Source of the DNA: a virus
Virus record (IMG/VR): IMGVR_UViG_3300037258_000026
Coordinates: 1-23,364 of that record
Strand: one strand, 5' to 3'
DNA: 23,364 nt
Shown here: piece after piece, positions 14,559 through 20,662 of the stretch
Numbering within the stretch: position 1 is the first letter of the stretch
How the letters are laid out: every line of letters starts with the position of its first letter
The notes under the pieces: generated by a model
What the model was told of the DNA's origin: nothing
The model's input: only the letters and a program-made list of their open reading frames with translations
Databases searched by the model: none
Program-made: the position numbers and the translations under genes

Positions 14559-15829
14559 GGGGCCTCCACGGTGAAGTCATGGGGCTCGCCACTCGATTCC
14601 AGTACGGGCTTGACACCCGTCACGCGCTGGAATCGGGCCAGCATCGTATCGACGTAGAACGGGTCAATGTCCATAGTGCGACACGCCCGTCCAGCGGAAA
14701 TGCACCCGACGAGCGAGGTGCCTGAACCACCGAAGGGGTCCAGCACGATATCCCCGGCTTTCGATGAGTTGCTAAGTGCCCTCACCGCTAGTTCTACTGG
14801 CTTTTGAGTCGGGTGCAGATCGTTCCGTGTCGGCTGCTCAACATCCCATACCGACACTTCGTTGGTCGGCCCATACCACCAAGGAGCCTTCCCACGACGG
14901 TGCAGGTAGAGACACGGCTCGTGACGCTGCATGTACTGGGCCATGAACGCCCCGTAGTGGGGATTGAGCTTGTTCCAGATGATCTGACTACGGACCTCCA
15001 GGTTGACGGCCCCCACCGCGTCGTAGACCGCCTGACCCTCCGATCCGGCGAACCACAGGTACCACGGTGCCCGGTCCTCGGCCTGCTGCATGATGACGGG
15101 TAGCGCCGCTAGGTACAGCGACGAGTCAGTATCGCCTTCGATGCCCTTCCGGGCCTCTTTTTCCTGCTGACCGCCCGTGTAGTCCACTCCATAGGGTGGA
15201 TCGGTCAACACCAGGTGGGCCTTCTGGCCGTTCATTAGTGCCGCTAGATCCGCCGTATCGGTGGCATCGCCGCAGCTCACACGGTGTGTGATGCCTCCGG
15301 CCTCGCACAGCCACACATCGCCACGCTTGGACTGAATGTCGCCCGCTGGTGTCGGTACCTCGTCGGGTTCCACCACGACGGGGGGATTCAGCCGGTGTTG
15401 AAGGTCTTTGAGGTACTGATCGTCGTAACCAGTCGCCAAAAACAACGCCTCATCGTCAGCAACGTCGAGGATCATCGCCAGTAGGGCTTCGTTGTCCCAT
15501 TCGCCCAGCTCAGACGATCGATTGTCCGCCAAGGCCAGGGCGTGGGCACGCTTGTCGTCCATTTCGACCCACACGACGGCTATCTCGGACCATTTCAGTA
15601 CGTCGCGGGCAGCGAGCAGCCGGTGGTTGCCGATGATGACCTCGCCACGGCCACGGCTACCCTTCTTCTTCCTCGCTACTAGGGCGTTGACCTGCCCGAA
15701 CTTGCGCAGCGACTCCGCTACGGCCTCGATATTGCCTCGGCGTGGGTTGCCTTCAAGCAGGTCCAGCTTGTCGATCGGGAACGCCAGTCCCGCTAAATCA
15801 GCTGCGATTTGTCCCGAAGTGGTGCTCAC
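14555..15829 (-). CDS. DNA (N6-adenine or N4-cytosine) methyltransferase with N-terminal ParB-like domain (424 aa)
   Basis: Predicted to methylate DNA with SAM. Residues about 14-105 form a ParB/sulfiredoxin-like domain: GNPRRGNIEAVAESLRKFGQ, VIIGNHRLLAAR (64-75) and HALALADNRSSE. The catalytic part has motif IV DPPY (210-213), LHPTQKPVELAVRAL (338-352) and the SAM-binding motif DPFGGSGTS (364-372), then MDIDPFYVD. DPPY before the FGGSG motif marks the beta class. The start is GTG at 15829 with a GGAG site; no in-frame ATG lies close upstream. No cognate restriction enzyme is next to it, so it is probably an orphan enzyme protecting phage DNA or acting before packaging. Placement just upstream of the terminase genes is common in actinophages. 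Confidence 0.94.
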   Translation of the reverse strand: MSTTSGQIAADLAGLAFPIDKLDLLEGNPRRGNIEAVAESLRKFGQVNALVARKKKGSRGRGEVIIGNHRLLAARDVLKWSEIAVVWVEMDDKRAHALALADNRSSELGEWDNEALLAMILDVADDEALFLATGYDDQYLKDLQHRLNPPVVVEPDEVPTPAGDIQSKRGDVWLCEAGGITHRVSCGDATDTADLAALMNGQKAHLVLTDPPYGVDYTGGQQEKEARKGIEGDTDSSLYLAALPVIMQQAEDRAPWYLWFAGSEGQAVYDAVGAVNLEVRSQIIWNKLNPHYGAFMAQYMQRHEPCLYLHRRGKAPWWYGPTNEVSVWDVEQPTRNDLHPTQKPVELAVRALSNSSKAGDIVLDPFGGSGTSLVGCISAGRACRTMDIDPFYVDTMLARFQRVTGVKPVLESSGEPHDFTVEAP

Positions 15830-16044
15830 AGTGCTCCATCATGGCCTACTAGCTACCCTCAACCGCGTCATTGCAGTTCAGGCCATGATTTCTAGCACCT
15901 CAGCATCGTCGGTGACCAGTATTTACCTCTTTAGGACACGCGCTGGTCGGGCGGCGGCGTCCCCGTGACGTGTGTGACGTCTGTTCCCATTGGTCTCGCG
16001 CGTTCGGGCGTTTTCTTGGATAACCGGCACCAGCGTCACCCCTG
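15830..16044. other. 215-bp intergenic region upstream of the methyltransferase
   Basis: No credible gene on either strand. It contains a direct repeat GTGACG-TGT-GTGACG (15965-15979) that also gives a 5-bp inverted repeat, GACGT/ACGTC (15967-15971 with 15977-15981), about 140 bases upstream of the methyltransferase start. This could be an operator. I see no good -35/-10 pair; a promoter for the packaging operon would be expected here but cannot be pointed to. Confidence 0.4.
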
Positions 16045-16344
16045 TCACGCCCGATGAATAGTGTTCCCCACCAGATCTACTCGCTTCAACCACTGTCCAT
16101 CATCTCCACGTACCGGGATGCCCCTCATGACCCTCAGACATTCATGTGCTCCTAGGCGCTTATACCGGGCGCTGCCTGGGACCATTGACAGCCGACCCTC
16201 CCACTCCTCGGGTGTCCCTAGGTACAGTCCCACTTCCCACCTATGGTGCTGAACCTCTACTAGGAACACCATCTGGCCCTCGGCTAGGTGATCCCCGAAG
16301 CGCACCTCCTTGGCCGTGACGTCGATTACCTCGGGTCGGCTCAC
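16045..16344 (-). CDS. Small 'RPE-GD' family protein, copy A (99 aa)
   Basis: GTG start at 16344 overlapping the preceding stop (GTGA), reading VSRPEVIDVTAKEVRFGDHL. The opening matches the proteins at 16341-16727 and 18311-18634, so this is one of several diverged paralogues. Mostly beta-strand-like, with a later RVMRGIPV segment also echoed in copy B (RVMRSPM). Such small beta-barrel proteins occur in actinophages without assigned function. The longer frame start at 16371 was rejected in favour of the overlap. Confidence 0.72.
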   Translation of the reverse strand: MSRPEVIDVTAKEVRFGDHLAEGQMVFLVEVQHHRWEVGLYLGTPEEWEGRLSMVPGSARYKRLGAHECLRVMRGIPVRGDDGQWLKRVDLVGNTIHRA

Positions 16345-16727
16345 GTCAGCACCGGGTCGCCATCGTGCCATAGCAACTGGTCCGCTCCCGTGGCGGGATT
16401 ACGGCGCCACAAAACCCCCTTGTCCACCCATACATGCCCCTCGGATCTTCCTCCTCGGAACACCCGACATGGGACATCTTCAACCCCGCTGAATGTCATG
16501 GGGGATCGCATCACTCTGATCGGAGCATCCCACTCGTAGGAGTAGCAGGCTGGATTCCCGCCTTTTTCCAGGTTTTCATCCATCCAAATCACGCAGACCT
16601 CGACAATTCCACCCTCGTAGCGCCAGGCATATACCCGGCGTCCTCCCTCGTCCACCAGATCGTAGAAGTGCAGGTCACCGGCGATCGTGTCCACAATTTC
16701 GGGTCGCTGACGTGAGTAGGGGCTCAC
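16341..16727 (-). CDS. Small 'RPE-GD' family protein, copy B (128 aa)
   Basis: GTG start at 16727 in a GTGA overlap with the preceding 48-aa gene. The N-terminus SRQRPEIVDTIAGDLHFYDL aligns with copy A and with the 107-aa protein at 18311. An APIRVMRSPM segment near residue 70 aligns with RVMRGIPV of copy A. The C-terminal half (GHVWVDKGVLWRRNPATGAD) is specific to this copy. Adjacent placement of A and B suggests an old tandem duplication. Confidence 0.72.
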   Translation of the reverse strand: MSPYSRQRPEIVDTIAGDLHFYDLVDEGGRRVYAWRYEGGIVEVCVIWMDENLEKGGNPACYSYEWDAPIRVMRSPMTFSGVEDVPCRVFRGGRSEGHVWVDKGVLWRRNPATGADQLLWHDGDPVLT

Positions 16728-16870
16728 GTGACGATCCGGGCTTCCACAGCCGCTATCGCTAAGGCGAATCGCTTGTACGACTCAGTGTACTCGATAGCGT
16801 TACGCGCCACCCGCTCCGAGGTGTCCAGCGCGTCGTGCCAGTCCTCGTAGATCATCTTCTTGTCACCCAT
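16724..16870 (-). CDS. Helical mini-protein (48 aa)
   Basis: From the ATG at 16870 it reads MGDKKMIYEDWHDALDTSER, then an amphipathic helix (VARNAIEYTESYKRFALAI), ending VEARIVT. It fills the gap between two neighbours and its stop forms a GTGA overlap with copy B, supporting reality. GAGG lies about 12 bases upstream. Function unknown. Confidence 0.65.
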   Translation of the reverse strand: MGDKKMIYEDWHDALDTSERVARNAIEYTESYKRFALAIAAVEARIVT

Positions 16871-16904
16871 GAATACGGAAATCCTCTACCTCACCCAGGC
16901 TCTC

Positions 16905-17246
16905 CTATGTGCCGTCCTTCGCCACGAACAGTTCGCTCTTTGGGGCCTTCCATTTCCGTACCTGAAGGACTCGCCGCTCATCCCAAAACCCCGCCTCATC
17001 TACCCAGCACCCGATGTGAGGGTGTTCATGCCAGCGTCTCGCCTTACATTCCACCCGTCCAACCGGAAGCTCAAACATGCCAGACATGCCTATGTCGGAC
17101 CTCACCGCATCGCATGTCGGCCCAAAATCATTGGGACACGGGCCTATCAGTACTTCCCACTCCTCCGAGAGCTTTCGCCACCAGGACTCATCCAGTTCTT
17201 GTTCTTGCACGTAACTCGATGCCCATATCCACTCCATCTCCATCAT
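16905..17246 (-). CDS. Unknown Trp/Cys-containing protein (113 aa)
   Basis: Starts MMEMEWIWASSYVQEQELDE at ATG 17246 (ATGA overlap, GAAGG upstream). It contains PCPNDFGPTC, ECKARRWHEH and HIGCWVDEAGFWDERR; the Cys and His residues could bind metal. No family recognised. The longer frame start at 17309 lies inside the preceding gene and was rejected. Confidence 0.68.
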   Translation of the reverse strand: MMEMEWIWASSYVQEQELDESWWRKLSEEWEVLIGPCPNDFGPTCDAVRSDIGMSGMFELPVGRVECKARRWHEHPHIGCWVDEAGFWDERRVLQVRKWKAPKSELFVAKDGT

Positions 17247-17443
17247 GCGCGCTGCCTTCCTCGCTTGATCCATCGCCTGCCTTCTGCCACGATCCGATCC
17301 TCTCGCCAACTCCAGCGTTCGTGCCCGTGTAGCCGGTAGAAGCCGTCATTGATTACCACGGCCTGCTCGTCAGTATCTAAGTTGCGGACCAGAAAGGCCA
17401 CAGACCCCTTCGCCACTACGTGGATGACCCTGGTTGGCTTCAC
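17243..17443 (-). CDS. Small beta-rich protein, distant 'RPE-GD' relative (66 aa)
   Basis: GTG start at 17443 in a GTGA overlap with the preceding frame, reading VKPTRVIHVVAKGSVAFLVR. The spacing of 'KP..VI.V.AK' recalls copies A and C but the GD motif is missing, so this is a tentative, shortened paralogue. It ends RIVAEGRRWIKRGRQRA. An ATG five codons upstream (17458) is an alternative start. Confidence 0.62.
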   Translation of the reverse strand: MKPTRVIHVVAKGSVAFLVRNLDTDEQAVVINDGFYRLHGHERWSWREDRIVAEGRRWIKRGRQRA

Positions 17444-17628
17444 CAGCACACCCTGCATACTCTCGTGGTGTCGGGACTGAGGCTGTCATGGCGGTCCATG
17501 GGCACCCCAACCCCGAATATCCGTTCGTAGACATCGGGACATCCACACCGAGCAGGACTTTTCGTCAATCCGCCATACCCCGCTGGCAACGAATGATCGG
17601 GGGAATCGAGCAGCTTGGCGTGGAACAC
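17440..17628 (-). CDS. Small Cys-rich protein (about 62 aa), start uncertain
   Basis: From GTG 17628 (with GGCGGG upstream) it reads VFHAKLLDSPDHSLPAGYGG, followed by SPARCGCPDVYERI and a C-terminal RVCRVCW, probably a four-Cys zinc site. The product looks like a genuine domain and its stop makes a GTGA overlap with the next gene, matching the operon's style. It overlaps the 3' part of the 147-aa frame by 143 bases in the +1 register. It may be its own gene or the true C-terminus of that gene after a frameshift. An ATG at 17691 is a further candidate start. Confidence 0.6.
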   Translation of the reverse strand: MFHAKLLDSPDHSLPAGYGGLTKSPARCGCPDVYERIFGVGVPMDRHDSLSPDTTRVCRVCW

Positions 17629-17929
17629 GGTCCCGCCTCGTCGCCTGCTCGCGCCGGGAGTGAAACACGTTGCGGATGTGCTCTTCCTCATCCGGCCCAC
17701 CCGCTACCACGGGCTCGTGCCCAGGCCCTCCCACGTGGATTTCGATCTCGAATCCGCCATCCAATTCCTGCTGGATTTTCCGATATGCCTGCTGCATCGG
17801 ATGGCGGTTGTGCAGGATTACGGGTAGCTCGGGAAGCGGAACCGGCACCCCCTGCCACTCCTCAATCGTCTCGGCAAATACATCGAAGAGGATGCGCTGT
17901 TCCTCATACGTCATGGCGGCTTCGCCCAT
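17486..17929 (-). CDS. Unknown protein (147 aa as read; 3' part doubtful)
   Basis: The first about 95 residues look real: MTYEEQRILFDVFAETIEEW, LPELPVILHNRHPMQQAYRK, FEIEIHVGGPGHEPVV. The last about 45 (RVPRQAARFPRSFVASG and onward) read like a shadow of the well-formed +1 frame below. The start is ATG 17929, or ATG 17914 with GGCGAAG upstream. A single-base indel near 17630, or a real long overlap, would explain the pattern. Function unknown. Confidence 0.6.
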   Translation of the reverse strand: MGEAAMTYEEQRILFDVFAETIEEWQGVPVPLPELPVILHNRHPMQQAYRKIQQELDGGFEIEIHVGGPGHEPVVAGGPDEEEHIRNVFHSRREQATRRDRVPRQAARFPRSFVASGVWRIDEKSCSVWMSRCLRTDIRGWGAHGPP

Positions 17930-17936
17930 TTGCCCG

Positions 17937-18314
17937 TTAGCCCCCCGCTGTGCGGCCTACGGCCGTCGCACGGCTACCGGCTACCGGAACGTCCCGATCC
18001 ACCACTTTGCGGCCTCTACGGGCCGCTCGGGGCTTCGTCTTGGCCTCAGTAGGGGCTGGCTCCTCCTCCACAATTTCGCTGATGAGGTACGTCATGCGCT
18101 TTGGATTGAACTTGCGCACGCGGCTGGGGCCTTTGTCCGTCTCCACGAAGATGGTGTAGCCCTTCCTCAGCATCTCCTCGATGACCTTGCGGCCCTTCTC
18201 GATTTCTTCGGGATCATCCCCTCCGACTGTGAGCCGAAGGTCGCCCTTCCCGATGCTGAGAACCTCCAGCATCCCTGGGCACACCACCTCGATATCAGCT
18301 GTTGCGTCGGTCAC
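17937..18314 (-). CDS. Conserved actinophage-type protein (125 aa)
   Basis: GTG start at 18314 (GTGA overlap). The core contains GKGDLRLTVGGDDPEEIEKG, VIEEMLRKGYTIFVETD and VRKFNPKRMTYLISEI. This is an alpha/beta pattern I associate with a widespread small actinophage protein family of unknown function. The C-terminal about 40 residues are Arg/Ala/Lys-rich and probably disordered, suggesting nucleic-acid contact. Confidence 0.8.
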   Translation of the reverse strand: MTDATADIEVVCPGMLEVLSIGKGDLRLTVGGDDPEEIEKGRKVIEEMLRKGYTIFVETDKGPSRVRKFNPKRMTYLISEIVEEEPAPTEAKTKPRAARRGRKVVDRDVPVAGSRATAVGRTAGG

Positions 18315-18634
18315 CCAAATACCTCCAGTTCGCCGTGCTCGTTGAAACTCATCGTCTGGCGCATACTGCGCACCACTGTCACCCTCTCGTCCGGTCGATA
18401 CGAGCGCACCACCGTCGTGTTGGCCTTCCCCCCACGGATAGGAATGGCGAGTCGGAAGTTCATGGGCTTCGGCACTGCCGCTCGCACCGTCACATGGGTT
18501 ACTGAACTTGGCACCTTCGATGGGTCATTGGAAAAGAGGAGTGCTCGGAAGTACACGACAAGTCCCTCTTCGATCTCATCACCGGGCCGGATGTCTTTGG
18601 CGTCGATCGTCAGGATTTCGGGACGGTCACCCAT
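18311..18634 (-). CDS. Small 'RPE-GD' family protein, copy C (107 aa)
   Basis: ATG at 18634, reading MGDRPEILTIDAKDIRPGDE then IEEGLVVYFRALL. This is the clearest member of the family shared with 16045-16344 and 16341-16727. The 'AKD.RPGDE' opening is typical of small phage beta-barrel proteins. A basic middle (AIPIRGGKANTTVVRSYRP) precedes RVTVVRSM. Overlaps the upstream gene by 8 bases. Confidence 0.75.
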   Translation of the reverse strand: MGDRPEILTIDAKDIRPGDEIEEGLVVYFRALLFSNDPSKVPSSVTHVTVRAAVPKPMNFRLAIPIRGGKANTTVVRSYRPDERVTVVRSMRQTMSFNEHGELEVFG

Positions 18635-18836
18635 CTCTCAACCAATCGCTTAGGGTCATCATTGGGCGCCACACCATGGTGAGTGCCGTGCACGTCCCAT
18701 CCTCGGGCTCCCATGGAGCCAGCACAATGTCCAGTAAAAACGCCGGAATCGTCAGTACGAGTGCCATCACAGTGAGGGGGCCAAGGCTGACGAGCGCCAC
18801 CAGACGTAGTGGAATCAACCAAATTGCATTAGGCAC
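18627..18836 (-). CDS. Two-helix membrane protein (69 aa)
   Basis: GTG start at 18836 with GGAG six bases upstream (TTG at 18839 is an alternative). A long hydrophobic stretch, LIPLRLVALVSLGPLTVMAL then VLTIPAFLLDIVLAP, forms one or two membrane helices. The C-terminus TMVWRPMMTLSDWLRDG is amphipathic. No family recognised. Confidence 0.7.
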   Translation of the reverse strand: MPNAIWLIPLRLVALVSLGPLTVMALVLTIPAFLLDIVLAPWEPEDGTCTALTMVWRPMMTLSDWLRDG

Positions 18837-19074
18837 CAACAGCTCCGAACCCCACCCGCGTCACGTAGAGAATCGAGGAGGATGGGATGCACCACCATCC
18901 ATGGCCTGGAAGATTGAAGCTGACGAATCCCTTCTCATCGGGAAGCGACCTCTCCATCACATTCCCTATACGAGGAAGATCCGCCTTGAGGATATCGGTA
19001 TCCGACATCACGGCGCTCTCGACCAGGCAGCCATTGGTCAGCCTTACCCGAATGCACCTGTATCCCATCGTCAC
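18829..19074 (-). CDS. Small unknown protein (81 aa)
   Basis: GTG start at 19074 (GTGA overlap). Reads as beta strands: GYRCIRVRLTNGCLVESAVM, then GFVSFNLPGHGWWCIPSSSI. It overlaps the next gene by 8 bases. No family recognised. Confidence 0.68.
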   Translation of the reverse strand: MTMGYRCIRVRLTNGCLVESAVMSDTDILKADLPRIGNVMERSLPDEKGFVSFNLPGHGWWCIPSSSILYVTRVGFGAVGA

Positions 19075-19367
19075 CCCTTCGCTTTCCGAAGTCGTGTCCA
19101 GCGCCTCGTCTTGAACCAGTCATCCACGACGAACGCCCATAGGAACCACCACGACTCGAAGCGAAGCCATAGCGGCCAGTCGAACCCCGTGCTGGTGTCG
19201 GGATCGAGTCCTGCCTTGATGAGCTGGTGGTTCGTTCTCACCTCTCGCCAGTCCACCACCCACCCGACCGGCGACCACCCGAACATCATTCCCAGCAATC
19301 GCCGCTCGGGGCTCGGCTCGACACCCAATCGGTAGAGCCAGCTGCGTTCTGCCAAGAAGTCCCTCAC
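19071..19367 (-). CDS. Trp-rich small protein (98 aa), possibly membrane-associated
   Basis: GTG start at 19367 (GTGA overlap). Rich in Trp and aromatic residues: LGMMFGWSPVGWVVDWREVR and DWPLWLRFESWWFLWAFVVD, ending in a basic tail (KTRRWTRLRKAKG). The aromatic segments could associate with a membrane surface. Function unknown. Confidence 0.7.
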   Translation of the reverse strand: MRDFLAERSWLYRLGVEPSPERRLLGMMFGWSPVGWVVDWREVRTNHQLIKAGLDPDTSTGFDWPLWLRFESWWFLWAFVVDDWFKTRRWTRLRKAKG

Positions 19368-19621
19368 GACGCGTTCACTCGTATGTAGGTGACTGCCGAG
19401 AGGCCAACGAAGTCATCCACCATCTTCGACTGATTCAGCTGGCTTAGAACGGAGCGGCCTATGCCAATCAGGAAATCATCACTAGGGCGGATCGTGGAAA
19501 AGGCATTGAGCCAGATGTGATTGGCCTTCGCTATCGCTACCAATTCCTCGGACGTGTGGTCCATTTCCAGCTTCTTGCCAGTCTTGTCAGCCCTCTTGCG
19601 GGCATCATCGTTCAGCGTCAC
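19364..19621 (-). CDS. Small helical protein (85 aa)
   Basis: GTG start at 19621 (GTGA overlap). Begins MTLNDDARKRADKTGKKLEM, with a helical core HTSEELVAIAKANHIWLNAF and SVLSQLNQSKMVDDFVGL. No family recognised. Confidence 0.68.
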   Translation of the reverse strand: MTLNDDARKRADKTGKKLEMDHTSEELVAIAKANHIWLNAFSTIRPSDDFLIGIGRSVLSQLNQSKMVDDFVGLSAVTYIRVNAS

Positions 19622-19944
19622 GATGGCAGCACCTGCGTTGCCATCTCCATGACGGTATGGGCGACCGTGTTGGCATCGCCGTCCACTCCATCCGCTATGG
19701 CACGCAGGACTCGCTCCTGACGGTCCAGTACAGCCATCTCAATTGGCGCATAGAGGAACACGTCACGGTGCGCCAGCTGATTGATAAGGCTGCCTGCCTG
19801 GCTCGTGGACAAGCCCGTGATATCGCTCAGGATTTGCGTGACGGTCGCGTACGCTTCGCCGCCGCGCTGGACTCCGGGCTTGGCCAGCCATTCCCTCACC
19901 TGCTCGTCGGTGTATTGCGACCAGTTGCCTACTGAACTACTCAT
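19618..19944 (-). CDS. All-helical small protein (108 aa)
   Basis: ATG at 19944, overlapping the preceding stop (ATGA). Helices include YTDEQVREWLAKPGVQRGGE, ATVTQILSDITGLSTSQAGSL and DRQERVLRAIADGVDGDANT. The arrangement could include a winged or tri-helical DNA-binding fold (TQILSDITGLSTSQAGSLIN resembles an HTH), but this is weak. Function unknown. Confidence 0.7.
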   Translation of the reverse strand: MSSSVGNWSQYTDEQVREWLAKPGVQRGGEAYATVTQILSDITGLSTSQAGSLINQLAHRDVFLYAPIEMAVLDRQERVLRAIADGVDGDANTVAHTVMEMATQVLPS

Positions 19945-20084
19945 GCTGTACTCGCTTCCTCAATTAGTGCCGGGATATCGACTCCTACCCGGAGGAGATA
20001 TGACAGTCCCATTAGGAGCACCAGGTTCTGCTCTTCCCAGCCCGCTAGGGGATCGGCGTCGTCTAAACATGGTGGGTTCCTCAC
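19941..20084 (-). CDS. Mini-protein (47 aa)
   Basis: GTG start at 20084 overlaps the TGA of the 34-aa gene (GTGA). It reads VRNPPCLDDADPLAGWEEQN then LVLLMGLSYLLRVGVDIPAL, ending EEASTA, with a TGA that overlaps the next ATG. Perfect four-base coupling at both ends supports it over a competing ATG frame (MFRRRRSPSG...), which is Arg/Gly/Pro-rich. Confidence 0.65.
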   Translation of the reverse strand: MRNPPCLDDADPLAGWEEQNLVLLMGLSYLLRVGVDIPALIEEASTA

Positions 20085-20185
20085 CTAATGGCTCCGAATA
20101 CCACTAGGAAACCGATGATCAGGACACTCCACAGGACGGACACGACCGCTATTCCAAGAAGAAACCTCACTTGGTCTGGCCTCAC
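20081..20185 (-). CDS. Single-helix membrane mini-protein (34 aa)
   Basis: GTG start at 20185 (GTGA overlap) and a product that is almost entirely one transmembrane helix: VRPDQVRFLLGIAVVSVLWS then VLIIGFLVVFGAIR. The stop overlaps the next gene's GTG. Very short, but packing and hydrophobicity are convincing. Function unknown. Confidence 0.62.
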   Translation of the reverse strand: MRPDQVRFLLGIAVVSVLWSVLIIGFLVVFGAIR

Positions 20186-20451
20186 AGTTCGGTCAGTTCC
20201 GCCATCGTCACCTTCTTCACCTTGCATCCCGGCCAAGCGCAGCGCCACTTCACTTCGAGAACGTCGCCCGCTTGCAGTGCCCGCCGTAGTTCGTGACGAT
20301 TGGTTGGGATGTCAGGATTGATCCACTCATGTTCATGGGGCTCGGGCGGCAATCCCCACATGGGATCGCCATCCTTGTTCTCAAAGGACTGGAGTAGACC
20401 CTTCCAAACTAGGCCATTGAGAATTTCCATTGTCTCGGCGTTACTCGACAT
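20182..20451 (-). CDS. Small Cys-containing protein (89 aa)
   Basis: ATG at 20451. A helical N-terminus (AETMEILNGLVWKGLLQSFE) could be a winged-helix fragment. The C-terminal half contains HEHEWINPD and KWRCAWPGCKVKKVTMAELT, a possible zinc site. Overlaps the upstream gene by 11 bases. Function unknown. Confidence 0.7.
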   Translation of the reverse strand: MSSNAETMEILNGLVWKGLLQSFENKDGDPMWGLPPEPHEHEWINPDIPTNRHELRRALQAGDVLEVKWRCAWPGCKVKKVTMAELTEL

Positions 20452-20662
20452 CGAAGAACTTCAGGGCGGTGGCGAGCAGGTGGTCGTAGTCACCTCTGGT
20501 CATTTCCTCGATAACCCGATTCAACTGCCTGCCGCTCCATCCCGCTCGGCGTGCCGCCTTAGCACACGCTCCCATGATGGCGAAGGCATTGCCGTCCTGA
20601 CCAATCAGCTTCACCGTAGGCTTCACTGTCGGCCAGTCGTGGTCTTTCCCTGTGCTGGTCAT
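20441..20662 (-). CDS. Conserved 'GQDGNAFAI' phage protein (73 aa)
   Basis: ATG at 20662 overlaps the preceding stop (ATGA). Contains VKLIGQDGNAFAIMGACAKA then AARRAGWSG and EMTRGDYDHLLATALKFFDV. This signature ('VKL.GQDGNAFAI.G...A.r.AG......E...GDYDhLL') is one I know from many phage and bacterial small proteins of unknown function. The longer frame start at 20866 gives an implausible Arg/Cys-rich extension and was rejected. Confidence 0.82.
   Translation of the reverse strand: MTSTGKDHDWPTVKPTVKLIGQDGNAFAIMGACAKAARRAGWSGRQLNRVIEEMTRGDYDHLLATALKFFDVE

Noticed and set aside
15859-15960. Promoter in the gap before the methyltransferase
   Set aside because: AT-rich hexamers such as TAAATA occur on the minus strand, but none has a matching -35 at 16-18 bases.
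16005-16020. Possible plus-strand terminator (GC-rich stretch followed by TTTTCTT)
   Set aside because: The stem is only about three base pairs and no plus-strand gene precedes it.
17670-18653. 327-aa plus-strand reading frame
   Set aside because: It spans several tightly coupled minus-strand genes, is Cys/Ser/Pro-rich in the manner of antisense frames, and has no motif.
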